Source: Karalla daura
Lineage: Eukaryota; Chordata; Actinopteri; Chaetodontiformes; Leiognathidae
DNA: 64,000 nt
Assembly: GCA_029224185.1 (NCBI GenBank)
Contig: CM055206.1
Location: 15,477,547-15,541,546 of the forward strand
Reading direction: 5' to 3'
How positions within the stretch are numbered: position 1 is the first letter of the stretch; every line of letters begins with the position of its first letter. The position numbers and the translations under genes were made by a program. This document shows, in pieces, positions 1 to 9,201 of this stretch. The notes beneath the pieces were generated by a model, which worked only from the letters and a program-made list of their open reading frames with translations, did not search any database and was not told the DNA's origin.

Positions 1-1045
1 TATGATGAAAATTACATTACATAGTTCGACAGTTAGACAAGTCTCCGCTTGCTGATTTTTCGGCGCGGCCTCGACGGCGTCCAAACCACGTTCGTTTTGA
101 AGCAATAACAGGAATCAGACCTGCCTGCATGTCACGCTTCTCAACAGACCGGAAAGAAATACACGCAAATACAAAGACAAGAAAAAAAAAACGACTTTTA
201 ATCCATGTTATTGGTCCTATGGAAACACTGGATGATTGGTCCAGACTGATAATGGATGGATTGTTATGACATTCTGTACACACATGGTGCCCAGAGGATG
301 AATCCTAATGACTTTGGTGATTCCAGGACTGGCTCTGCAGTCACTTCCATGAGGTTCAAATTTGTGGTATTTTATAAAAATGTCTGCACAGCTATTGAGC
401 GCATGGTCATTAAATTTTACACTTTCATGTCCTCCGCAAGATGAATATTTCATCCATGTTCATGACTCAACACCACAGCGCTAACAACATTCCCATCAGC
501 CCTCTGCCGCGCTTTGTGTTTACTGCTAATTAGCGACGAGGCTACGACGCGCCGCTGTTTTTTAACTCAAAGCTCTGCTGTACTTAAATAGTGGAGTTGT
601 AGCAAAGTGTCGCGACAGCAGCATCGTTATGTTGCCCCGGAAAAACCCAATTATCGGGATTATCAATCATAGCAACTCACCGCTCCCCTCTGTTGTGAGG
701 TCAAGAGTTGTAACCAGTGGAAAAATTGAAAAGTTAGCCTTTCTTATATGTGGTTACATGTATCTGGAGGCCCATTACTTATCAAACCACGATCTTATCC
801 TAGCTGGAAAGTAACTCAATAGAGAAGTGAAAATAGAAAATAGAAAATAGAGTAAATAAGCTCTTAATTAATACATTTGGGACAGCAGAATTCAGACTTA
901 CTCCCCATTTTGGAGCTCTGTGCTTTGCTGATTCAGGTACTGCTTTACCTGCAGTTGATTCAGTTCAATGGTTCAGGATCAACAATGAATGGGAATATGA
1001 TATGAATAGAAAGAGGAGTAGGAATAGGAATTGGAATAGGCAGGG
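1..1045. other. Noncoding DNA upstream of the transposon
   Basis: I see no recognisable gene here. Open frames on either strand are short (under 90 codons) and resemble no protein family I know. The last ~60 bases drift into AGGAATAGGA-like purine-rich sequence that grades into a clean pentanucleotide microsatellite. Confidence 0.6.
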
Positions 1046-1074
1046 TAGGATAGGATAGGATAGGATAGGATAGG
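1046..1074 (+). repeat. (TAGGA)n pentanucleotide microsatellite
   Basis: Almost six tandem TAGGA units are read directly from the sequence, preceded by imperfect GGAATA/GGAATT units from about 1018. The hAT element inserted immediately after this tract, so the microsatellite borders the target site. Confidence 0.95.
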
Positions 1075-1080
1075 CTAGAT
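1073..1080 (+). repeat. Left 8-bp target-site duplication (GGCTAGAT)
   Basis: The octamer GGCTAGAT directly before the left inverted repeat is repeated exactly at 4266-4273 directly after the right one. Eight-base duplications are the signature of hAT insertion. A perfect match means little time has passed since insertion. Confidence 0.97.
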
Positions 1081-1096
1081 CAGGGGTCGGCAACCT
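1081..1096 (+). repeat. Left terminal inverted repeat of the hAT element
   Basis: The sequence CAGGGGTCGGCAACCT pairs with the reverse complement of 4250-4265 (CAGGGGTCAGCAACCT) with a single G/A mismatch at base 9. It should be the cleavage end recognised by the transposase. Confidence 0.95.
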
Positions 1097-1143
1097 GCGG
1101 CTCCGGAGCCGCATGCGGCTCTTTCATCCTTTAACTGCGGCTC
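1097..1143 (+). repeat. Subterminal GCGGCTC repeats with a 16-bp palindrome
   Basis: GCGGCTCC at 1097 followed by GGAGCCGC to 1112 makes a perfect 16-bp palindrome. Further GCGGCTC copies lie at 1115-1121 and 1137-1143, and one occurs near the other end at 4190-4196, with a shorter GGCTCTTT at 4233-4240. In studied hAT elements, clustered subterminal hexamer/heptamer motifs are transposase binding sites, so this is the likely role here (inference). Confidence 0.7.
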
Positions 1144-1392
1144 CGAGTGGCTTGGGAAAATAAATTACTTTAAAAAAGTATTTATGTGTATCTTATTTGT
1201 GTTAGTTATTTTTTTAGTGTTTTAGTTCTAAATTGGAAGATCTTGATGCGATCTTGAAATATTAAATATTAAAATATTAATAAGATAAGTATATTTTATT
1301 GTTTTTTGTCGCTCAAAAAACACGTCAGACTCGCGACAGCCGGTATTCCCGCCCGAACACCATCCCGACTTTCAACCCCAACAAGGACAGAC

Positions 1393-3333
1393 ATGGAGAA
1401 ACCTAAGAGAAGAAAAATATCAGAGGAAAATAGATCGTTCAATGATGCTTGGGCAGATTCATTTGCTTTCACCTCTAACGAGAGTGGCCTACCAGTATGC
1501 CTAATTTGTGGAGAAAAACTGGCCAACAATAAACGGTCAAATGTCGCAAGACATTTCAACAGTACACACGCAGCCTTTGCTGAAAAATATCCCGAGGGAG
1601 AAGAGAGAAAAAAAGCTGTTAAGGAACTTGCGCGGAAGGCTGATCTAACGAAAAATCAATTCAAGAGGTGGGTAAAGTCTTCAAATTCATCTACACATGC
1701 AAGTTTTGTGGCCGCTATGGAAATAGTCAGACATGGGAAACCGTTCACAGATGGAGAATATATGAAAGAATCATTCCTTAAGATTTCAGAACACCTATTC
1801 GCGGACTTTAAAAACAAGTCTGAAATTGTGCAGAAAATCAGAGAGATGCCTCTCTCTGCGAAGACCGTCAAAGACAGAACCATAAAAATGGCAGAAAATA
1901 TCACAAAACAGCAAATTAAAGACATCAATTCAGCTGCAGCGTACTCAATCGCCTGTGATGTGTCAAAAGACATAAATGATATTGAACAAATAGCGCTGTT
2001 CTGCCGATATGTGAGCTCCACTGGACCGCAGGAAGAAATGGTTGAGCTGATACCACTAAGATGCCAGACACGAGGGGAGGATGTCTGTGAGGCTGTTTTT
2101 GAGTGTTTACGAGCCAAAGAAATAAAAACAACCCACCTAGTGTCAGTAGCTACCGATGGGGCACCAAGCATGACTGGAGCGCACAGGGGCTTTGTGGCGT
2201 TGCTGCAGAAATCACTCGACAGAAAGCTTCTGACTTTTCACTGCATCCTGCACCAAGAGGCATTGTGCGCGCAAACTTTCCCTCCAGAATGCACAGAGGT
2301 CATGAATGTTGTCATTCAAATTGTCAATAAAATATTGGCAAATGGTTTAAATCACCGCCAATTCCGTGCATTATTGGATGAGGTGGAGAGCACGTACTCT
2401 GATCTGCTGCTGCACAACAGAGTCCGGTGGCTGTCCAGGGGGGAGGTGCTGAAACGCTTTGCTGCATGTCTGGAAGAGATGAAAACTTTCTTAAGAAGCA
2501 AAGGACTCTCCTTTCCTGAGCTGGAACAGCCAGAGTGGCTGGAAAAGCTGCACTTCATGGTGGACATGACAGCACACCTGAACACGCTGAACACGACTCT
2601 TCAGGGGAGAGGAGCCACAGCGCTCAACATGCTGGAGGAGGTGTTGGCGTTTGAGCGCAAACTGACAGTTTTATCCAGAGATTTGCAGAGAGGCACACTG
2701 TCTCACTTCCCCTCTTTAAGGGAGTTCAAACAAGATCACAAGCTGATCAATTCAGAGTATTTGCAGTCTGCAATCACCACAATGCAAGCGTCATTTGAAA
2801 AACGATTCAGTGAGTTCAGAGAGGAAAAAACAACATTGTCCTTCCCCGTCACTCCCCTTAACATCGATCCATCCCTGCTAAATGTGACTGCATTTTCAGG
2901 TGTAAGTCAACCTGATCTGGAGCTGGAGTTGGCTGACATAGCTGACAAAGACATGTGGGTATCCAAATTCAAACGCTTGACAGGCGATCTTGAAGATGTT
3001 GCCCGTCAGAGTGGCCCACTGACTCTTGCTCAGAATCACAAATGGAGTGATATTGAGAACCTTCCAAAACCGGACAAACTTGTGTTTGAAACCTGGGATG
3101 CCATCCCCGACACCTACATGAACATGAAGAAATATGCCTTTGGAGTCCTGTCAATCTTCGGATCCACATATGCATGTGAGCAGCTATTCTCCACCATGAA
3201 CTACATTAAAAACAAACACCGTTCACGCCTCGCAGATGACAGCTTACAGTCCTGCGTAAAAATGAAAGTGACTTCGTACAGCCCGGATTTGCAGACGCTG
3301 AGCGCAGAGGTTCAGGAGCAGAAGTCCCATTAA
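1393..3333 (+). CDS. hAT transposase (BED zinc finger, GTF2IRD2/Charlie8-like)
   Basis: This 646-residue protein should excise and reinsert the surrounding element in the nucleus. A BED-type zinc finger sits at residues ~15-65 (C36, C39, H54, H59; CLIC and HFNSTH). An RNase H-like hAT core follows, with candidate catalytic aspartates D189 (ACDVSKD) and D255 (ATDGAPSMTG), the HCxxH motif at 283-287, and RWLSRGE at 345-351. Candidate catalytic E596 lies in ACEQLFSTMNYIKNKHRS, the start of the C-terminal dimerisation region. LHQEALCAQ, RWLSRGEVLKRF and FGSTYACEQLFS resemble the Charlie8-derived hAT domain of vertebrate GTF2IRD2. The start chosen is the ATG at 1393, with G at -3 and +4. The frame is open back to a TAA at 1270 but has no earlier ATG. 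The length is normal for the family and no frameshift or internal stop is present. AAG/GTAAAAT just after the stop and TTAATTCAG/GT near 3431 could form a 3'UTR intron (speculative). Confidence 0.96.
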   Translation: MEKPKRRKISEENRSFNDAWADSFAFTSNESGLPVCLICGEKLANNKRSNVARHFNSTHAAFAEKYPEGEERKKAVKELARKADLTKNQFKRWVKSSNSSTHASFVAAMEIVRHGKPFTDGEYMKESFLKISEHLFADFKNKSEIVQKIREMPLSAKTVKDRTIKMAENITKQQIKDINSAAAYSIACDVSKDINDIEQIALFCRYVSSTGPQEEMVELIPLRCQTRGEDVCEAVFECLRAKEIKTTHLVSVATDGAPSMTGAHRGFVALLQKSLDRKLLTFHCILHQEALCAQTFPPECTEVMNVVIQIVNKILANGLNHRQFRALLDEVESTYSDLLLHNRVRWLSRGEVLKRFAACLEEMKTFLRSKGLSFPELEQPEWLEKLHFMVDMTAHLNTLNTTLQGRGATALNMLEEVLAFERKLTVLSRDLQRGTLSHFPSLREFKQDHKLINSEYLQSAITTMQASFEKRFSEFREEKTTLSFPVTPLNIDPSLLNVTAFSGVSQPDLELELADIADKDMWVSKFKRLTGDLEDVARQSGPLTLAQNHKWSDIENLPKPDKLVFETWDAIPDTYMNMKKYAFGVLSIFGSTYACEQLFSTMNYIKNKHRSRLADDSLQSCVKMKVTSYSPDLQTLSAEVQEQKSH

Positions 3334-3341
3334 CAAGGTAA

Positions 3342-4152
3342 AATAAATATTTATGCAGATATTTTGCATATATTTATTTTTCATTGTTTAGTGACAGTGT
3401 TTTTTTTCCCAATTTATTTTTTTTAATTCAGGTCAATGCTACATATCGCTACATGCGCCGCTACATACCAATGTGGCAGTTCTCTCCAGACAGTGGCTCA
3501 GGCTTTCTGGCTCTGAGAGGGTGGAAAAGCTTGGAGTGATCGTCATCTTGATTTCCAACTTTTATTTAATCATTTAAGTGATTTGATCAAGTTCATTGAT
3601 TTCTTGAACAATTAGATTTTTTTCTTTCTTTCTGCTGAACAGTAAAAAAAAGTTTGCTGTAACATTGGTGTAGGAATCTACAATCTGGACTCTGTTCGAA
3701 TGAGCAATGTTTAATATAACTTTTTTAAAGGAACCAGCAAAAAGTGCAAACTGCAAAAAGTGCAAAAAAAAACAAAAGAATGTGAATTGATTGAATGTGA
3801 ATTTCTGTACAAATGTTATGCAGTTATTAAAAGATAAACAGATGGTGTTTGAATTTAAAATATGCTTGAAATCCAAGAAGCTTATGAGGACATTGTACTG
3901 TAGCACGTTTTTGCTTTTGTTTGCTACATGGATTATTTAAGTTCAGCCTTTTAGACATTGTTATTATTTTTCAAGAACTCAAAATGTGAATGTTCAAGAA
4001 TGTTCAGAATGTTCAAAATGTGTTCATTAAAAAATAAATTTAATTTTCTCTGTAGCACTTTGTGGATTTCTTAAGCAACACTTTATAGCCCATCTTCAAA
4101 AGGGTAGTCAAAGCACTAATAAGTTTGAGTTTATTTTTTACTTTGTAATAAA
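3342..4152 (+). promoter_or_regulatory. Candidate polyadenylation signals of the transposase mRNA
   Basis: AATAAA hexamers occur at 3342-3347 (only nine bases after the stop codon), 4033-4038 and 4147-4152. The tract is AT-rich 3' noncoding sequence of the element. Which hexamer is used cannot be told from sequence. Confidence 0.35.
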
Positions 4153-4249
4153 TGCGTTTTTTCCCCATTTTAGATGTCAAAATGTATTTGCGGCTCTCAG
4201 TGTTTTTTTTTTTGTGGAAACCGGGTTCAAATGGCTCTTTTGGTGTTAA

Positions 4250-4265
4250 AGGTTGCTGACCCCTG
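4250..4265 (-). repeat. Right terminal inverted repeat of the hAT element
   Basis: AGGTTGCTGACCCCTG is the inverted partner of 1081-1096 with one mismatch, and is followed at once by the target-site copy. Confidence 0.95.
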
Positions 4266-4273
4266 GGCTAGAT
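4266..4273 (+). repeat. Right 8-bp target-site duplication (GGCTAGAT)
   Basis: Exact copy of 1073-1080. Removing the transposon and one copy restores a site reading TAGGCTAGATAGATC that continues the flanking microsatellite-like sequence. Confidence 0.97.
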
Positions 4274-4474
4274 AGATCAACAGATATCAAACATATAAGA
4301 GATAGATAAGAATTTGATGTATTAATAGCTGTATTAAGATGTATCACCCTGTCAAAGTGAGATATGTTAGCTATTTATATTTTAAGATTCTCTATGTACT
4401 GCTGTGTACTGTATTGCTATAGTTAATGATATCAGGTTAAGGGCTGCTAGGAGCGTCATTGGATCAAGTGGCAA

Positions 4475-4561
4475 CCAATCGGATCAGCTGACTCCCTGCA
4501 TAGCCAGCTGCATTCATATAAAGGTCAGAGTGAACGAGACTGGTCCAACACAGTGACGTCA
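4475..4561 (+). promoter_or_regulatory. Candidate core promoter: CCAAT, E-boxes, TATA, CRE
   Basis: CCAAT lies at 4475-4479, CAGCTG at 4485-4490 and 4505-4510, TGACTC at 4489-4494, TATAAAGG at 4517-4524 and a perfect CRE palindrome TGACGTCA at 4554-4561. The order and ~40-bp CCAAT-to-TATA spacing fit a TATA promoter that would start transcription near 4545-4555. No convincing open frame or splice donor follows; the first ATG (4568) gives only ~25 codons through the CATC repeat. It may be a chance cluster or the promoter of a noncoding transcript. Confidence 0.25.
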
Positions 4562-4575
4562 ACACACATGGATAT

Positions 4576-4622
4576 CCACTCACCCATCCACTCATCCATC
4601 CTTCCATCCATCCATCCATCAT
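4576..4622 (-). repeat. (CATC)n repeat, possible tail of a minus-strand retroposon fragment
   Basis: CATCCA/CTCATC units are followed by sequence to about 4680 (containing CTCCAGCTCAAGCACAGG) that vaguely resembles the reverse complement of the GGAT-tailed interspersed repeats at 18775 and 31070. The microsatellite is certain; the retroposon assignment is tentative. Confidence 0.5.
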
Positions 4623-4809
4623 CTTACCCACTTCGCACCCTATAGAGTCATAGTCTCCAGCTCAAGCACAGGCTGTACGCATACAACATGTGTGCAAAGG
4701 CTTAAATGGACTCATTAGTTTGAACCAGGTGGAAAAGACTGCATCAGCTGCGGCTCTTGCGTCAGATACGCCGAGGAGGACATTAGAGGCACAGAGATGT
4801 CAATTACTT

Positions 4810-4820
4810 CTGAGTCAGCT
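4810..4820 (+). promoter_or_regulatory. AP-1/Maf-like site (CTGAGTCAGCT)
   Basis: TGAGTCAGC at 4811-4819 is a full AP-1 core with a Maf-type GC extension, followed by TGACGCG. Functional use is inferred from motif only. Confidence 0.25.
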
Positions 4821-5351
4821 GACGCGATCACAATGTCAGGCTAAATGAATGAAGTGCGATGTAATTGCGGGTCACTGTGTTCCGGGGCAGGTGCATCTCA
4901 TAAAGTAAACCTGATAAAGTCGCGGAGCTCCCCATCGTACATAAAAAAAAAAAAAAGCTGTGTTACCGTTTGATCACCTCATTCATTTTGTGAGGAGTCT
5001 CAGCCTCACACGCTAGAATCTCATCACGTTTCCCACTGAAACAAATGTGAAGCGGCTCGCGCAATGTATCATAGGCTACAAATCTGAATGCGCAACGAGG
5101 GATGCTGAGATTTCCCACTGTTTCATCGGGGTCGAATGATGACACTCCCCGCGCCTGTTATGGTCGAGTCAGTCAGGATAGTAATTAGCCGCAATGCTTC
5201 TGTAGGTTTCACGCCGCTCAATGCAAAGCATGTGAGACTGAGTAAAATTACATGTGAACGGATCCTGTCTGATATAACAACACCTGCTCAGCTGCTGAAT
5301 CAGCACTCATTACCTCTGTAGTGTGTTTCAAGCTAATTCCATCACACGCGC

Positions 5352-5382
5352 ATCCACACACACAGACACACAGACACACACT
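5352..5382 (+). repeat. CA-rich imperfect microsatellite
   Basis: CACACA runs interrupted by single G bases (ACACAGACACACAG pattern). Confidence 0.85.
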
Positions 5383-7522
5383 TCCTCTGCATATATAATG
5401 CACTAAATGCGAACAGACCAACTCTGTTTTTAATCACTTCTCAATATACTTTCACCCCCCCGACCCCCCCCTGTTTTTTTTTTACCAATGTGGGAATATT
5501 TTAATTGCAGAGGCAAGTCCATGTGTGGTAATTATTCATCTCTGTAAAGCTGATGCATAATTGTTTACTTCATTTAGGCTGTCGGGTTCACTGATCGTCG
5601 CATCTGTTCGTCAGGCGCCTCACTTTGGCACGTTTTAGACGTTCGACCGAGTGGATGCAAATGCTGTGGGCTGTCCGCAGCGTTTCATCAGGCACTGTCT
5701 CAATGCGCCCCGCATCCACAGCGCTCATGTGCAAGCATGTGGAGAAGATGTTGACTGTGGAGATGAATAATTCATTATATTAGTTAAGCTGACACCAATC
5801 CAGTAAGAAGAAAAAAAAGACAGAAAAGAAAAAAGAAAAGTAAGTGAACTGCGGCCTAACATATTCCATTACTGGCAGACCGAATCATGTAGAATTTGTT
5901 AACTCACTTTTTGAACCTTGTCTCTCTGTTTTCTCATCATTTTGTCTCCCGTCAAAATAAACGCCACGCTAGATTTAGACACAAATAATTCCAGTTAGTT
6001 CTGTCCATGAATAAATATGAGCTGCTACTATGAGAGGGATGTTCTCATTCTATATCTTTAGCTCTTATTCAAATGTTGCTTCATATTGTAATTACTGCGT
6101 GCTCATTAGTGCGCATGGACCATGTGGAGAGTGTTTAACTTTAAAAATAGCTCTGGCATGGTGCAGCACAGGTATCACAGCCACTGTGGGACCGGGCCTG
6201 GTATTTAGCGACTGTCTCTGGAGTCGCTCAAAGGAGCTGAACACAGAATTAAAAACACAGCGAGCCATAAGCAAGGTAGTCCAAACATCTCACTCCCCTG
6301 CAACATTCCCACCCCACTCGAGATATCCCCAGGCGTTCCCAGGCTGGATGAGATACGTAATCTCTCCAGTGTGCTCTTGGCCCATCCTGGTTTCTCTAAA
6401 CCAGCGCGACGTGCCTGGAAACTCTCCAGAAAAGGGCGCCCAGAGGACTTCCTGATCTGATGCCCAAATCTCCTGCACTGGCTGCTCCAGTCTGAGCCGT
6501 GTTAACACATTATCCAAACTGTTCAGCCTGACTCTGAGCCCACACAGTCCAGAGGAACCTCCTTCTGTCCGCCTGATCCCACAATCACATCATTCCAGTC
6601 TGAGTTGTGGCAACATTTATTCATTTATTTGAACTTCTCCTTTCTCACCTTTGTTTTTTTTTTACAACAGAAACAAAAGATTCCTGACTAAACATCATGT
6701 AGACACTGTAATAGTCAATTCCTCAAGTTCACAAGAAGACTAGACTAGAAACCTAACTGTAATCAACTTTTTTCTAAAGACATTACGCCTATTACTAATT
6801 TATTATAAGAGTTTATGAAACATGTCTAGCACTCACACCTAAAAAAAGGGAAGAGGGTCTGAGAGTCTCTGGCCACACACAGTATGACTCATTCCCCACT
6901 CTGACATATAAATGATGCATTGCATACAGTACAGAACAGTAGAGAAAATTGGAGGAAGAGTGGACTTGGCTGGGCCGGGTATTATCTATTAATGAAGTTC
7001 AGACAAGGATAACATCAAAAAGAGAATTGGAATGACAAAACATTTAATTGCATCCATGGAGCCCAGCAGCTCTCAATGGATCAATATGTTACAGTTTTGC
7101 ATTCTTTTCCCTCCAGCAAAACTGTTTGGAAACAAGCATGCACTTCAGCTCCTCTCACCAGTGTTCAGAGCTGCAAATTTCATACAATGTGTCTGAGACG
7201 ACAGAGGCTGTTGTTATTCAGCGCGTTTTAATTTAGCTTGAGCTTACGCCTCTTACATTTTTCAAACTAAGTTAGAGTCTGGGAGCAAGAAGTATCAAGT
7301 GAAATAGCTTGTAACAAAGATTAATTTAATTTTTTTAATTATTAAAGTCGTGTTGCGATGTAGTGTAGGCGTCGGAGGCATCAGCGCTATTGCTTCAAGT
7401 CAGTGAAGAAGGACAATAAATAGCCTGGAAGCCGAACATCGGCATCTACCAGGATATTTTTCTACAAATCAATGCAAAGCGCGCCGGACTGTGCATTTAC
7501 AAGTTAGCTTATTGCACTTCAA

Positions 7523-7650
7523 TATGAAGATCCTTTTGTTCAGTGGCCGCCACAATAAACACAGTGGTATTTGCATTTATGGATTTTTCTCCTGGCGCTG
7601 TGTATCTGTGTGTCATGTTCTTGCTGGAGGTAAGAGAACTCTCTGTTCAT
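7523..7650 (+). repeat. Duplicated element, copy A (pairs with 9072-9201)
   Basis: Bases 7568-7650 align without gaps to 9119-9201 with 66 of 83 identical by eye, and similarity continues upstream to 7523 with a 2-bp length difference. The shared 20-bp core TATTTGCATTTATGGATTTT contains a POU octamer (ATTTGCAT) and a CDX/posterior-HOX-like TTTATGG. It could be a locally duplicated enhancer or two copies of an old unrecognised repeat. The minus strand reads an open peptide shared by both copies (QEHDTQIH...KIHKCKY), but most of the frame around it differs. Confidence 0.8.
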
Positions 7651-7747
7651 GAGCGTTTTCACCAAAGTGCACGGTGCAATGGAGGATGTTTCCAGACAGA
7701 GCCAGATATTACATCTAAAAGTGATGCAACATGGCCGCATACAAAAC

Positions 7748-7960
7748 TACTTCAATTCAACTCCATCCAACTTTTCTCAAGACACCTTACATAAACACAC
7801 ACCGGAGATAGAACAAAACAGAGACCCACAAATCCCACGTATGAGCGAGTAAGTGAGTAAGGAAGTGGAGAAAATACTGCCTTTAACAGTCCGAAGCCTC
7901 GGGAAAAACCAGGCTCTAAACAGTTGGGCAGAGTGGGGAGCGGGGCAGTCCTGGTTTCAG
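7748..7960 (-). mobile_element. Diverged interspersed repeat fragment (teleost TTCAATTCAA type)
   Basis: The order of CTTCAATTCAACTCC, TCTCAAGACACCTTACATAAA, CAGAGACCCACAAATCCC, ACTGCCTTTAACAG and GAAGCCTCGGGAAAAACCAG follows an interspersed repeat I recall as very common in teleost genomes. An inverted partial copy lies at 8610-8672. The family name and class are not asserted. Confidence 0.55.
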
Positions 7961-8030
7961 CCTGGTCTAGATCTGCACATAAGGTCCTTAGTGCACTATA
8001 AGTATTAAATGTACAGTGCACACTGTTGCT

Positions 8031-8182
8031 GGAGACTCTAAATGTGCGAGTAAGTGCTTGTGTTGGTGTGTGCGTGTGCACGTGTGCTGCAATGGGGTGT
8101 TGATCTGTCCAGGGTGTATTCCCATCACCCAATGTACTATATGTCAGGATACAGTACATTCCAGCGGACCCACACAACACTG
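8031..8182 (+). mobile_element. Degenerate GGAT-tailed retroposon-like fragment
   Basis: GGAGACTCTAAATGTG, then CTGTCCAGGGTGTATTCCCATCACCCAATGT, then a (GGAT)n tail matches the 3' layout of a repeat also present at 18775-19022, 31070-31380 and 60866-61001. A simple tandem tail suggests the 3' end of a non-LTR retroposon or SINE (inference). Confidence 0.55.
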
Positions 8183-8265
8183 TGGATGGGTGGATGGATG
8201 GACCTGGATGGATGGATGGATGGATGGAATGATGGATGTATGGATAAATGACAGATGGATGGACA
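8183..8265 (+). repeat. (GGAT)n imperfect microsatellite
   Basis: Runs of GGATGGATGGA with interruptions, forming the 3' tail of the preceding retroposon-like fragment. Confidence 0.9.
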
Positions 8266-8609
8266 TACTTGTGCTCGCAAGAAAGAACAAATATAGAAAC
8301 ATCAAGGCGGGCCGTAGAATGTCAAGTCTGCTGAGTTGATACATGAAAAAAAAGAAATTCTTCACTGCAAAGATTGGGAGTTGAATGATGGACAGATACA
8401 AGTAGATAAAGAATATGATACAGAGGCAGCATAATCTATGTGTGCGTGGCTGGCGCTGTCCTCATTACATCTCTCTCACTCTCTCAACCCCACTCAGCTG
8501 GTAGAGGCAGACGAGCCTGGCTCTGCCTGAGGTTTGAAGACAGCCTGTTTTTTCTCTCTCCACTCTCTGCTCACGTGTACGTACGTGAAATCTGTTGGCT
8601 CTGTTTTGG

Positions 8610-8672
8610 TTTTATCTGTTTATGTAAAGCGTCTTGAGATAACGCTGAATGGGATTGGATTGAATCAAATAA
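8610..8672 (+). mobile_element. Partial interspersed repeat end, inverted to 7748-7960
   Basis: TTTATGTAAAGCGTCTTGAGATAACG followed by ATTGGATTGAATCAAATAAA is the reverse-strand form of the TCTCAAGACACCTTACATAAA and TTCAATTCAA segments at 7748. It matches the familiar teleost repeat ending in GAATTGAATTG. Confidence 0.5.
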
Positions 8673-9071
8673 AGCGTAGACAAAGGCACCCATAGAATCC
8701 AACGCTTCCTCTTTATCGCATACACGCACACAATAAACACAAAGACTATCAATTTCCGTTCAAATTACGTACAATCAGATGTTAGAGACGGTTTCAAGTT
8801 GCGCAATTATCTTCCTTTCAGTTCAGAGAGTGAGAGATAAACACCTCAGCACGACAATGCTGTTGCTGTTGTCCACAGCTTGTTAATTCCTGGTCTGCTG
8901 CTACCCAAACTATCGACAGGATTCGCATCAGCAAAACAATGTGACAACTAACTAAATAAATAAATAAATGAAAAAGCCCTAGAATAAGCAAATAAACATC
9001 AAGGCATTTGCCAGAAATCAATGTTGCACCCACTCAGCTGTTCATGAACCAATGAGCTTGTTGAGCTATAG

Positions 9072-9201
9072 TATGAAGTTCCTTGTGTCCTGCAGCCACC
9101 GCAGCGCATCCAAAACAATATTTGCATTTATGGATTTTCTTCCAAGCGCCGTGTATCTGCGTGTCATGCTCCTGCTTGGGGGAAATGGGATCTCTATTCA
9201 T
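9072..9201 (+). repeat. Duplicated element, copy B (pairs with 7523-7650)
   Basis: Direct-orientation copy of 7523-7650, about 1.55 kb away. The conserved block at 9119-9138 is identical to 7568-7587 and includes the POU octamer. After 9201 the two loci share no visible similarity, which defines a duplicated unit of about 130 bp. Confidence 0.8.

Larger units (their letters stand above)
1081..4265 (+). mobile_element. Complete autonomous-looking hAT (Charlie-type) DNA transposon
   Basis: This 3185-bp element starts CAGGGGTCGGCAACCT and ends AGGTTGCTGACCCCTG, which are inverted repeats differing at one of 16 bases. It is bounded by a perfect 8-bp duplication (GGCTAGAT) and encodes one intact transposase on the plus strand. 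Several GCGGCTC motifs lie near the ends. CAGGGGTC-type termini and 8-bp duplications are characteristic of vertebrate hAT-Charlie elements. About 310 bp precede the start codon and about 930 bp follow the stop; the 3' part is AT-rich and has no second gene. Terminal repeats, duplication and open frame are all undamaged, so it is probably a young and potentially mobile copy. Activity cannot be judged from one copy. Confidence 0.97.
4274..7522. other. Noncoding stretch with regulatory-looking motifs
   Basis: No exon is recognised. It contains a promoter-like motif cluster (4475-4561), a CATC-rich repeat (4576-4622), an AP-1/Maf-like site (4810-4820), and CA- and C-rich low-complexity sequence (5352-5480). 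Open frames at 6030-6455 (141 codons) and 5136-5321 have no family resemblance and are likely chance. Confidence 0.55.

Noticed and set aside
1306..1392. Upstream extension of the transposase from a TTG codon
   Set aside because: Eukaryotic initiation at TTG is unlikely. The ATG at 1393 has a good Kozak context and precedes the BED finger.
1656..2171. 171-codon minus-strand frame inside the hAT transposase gene
   Set aside because: It is antisense to the well-supported transposase and has no domain; it is a shadow of the coding strand.
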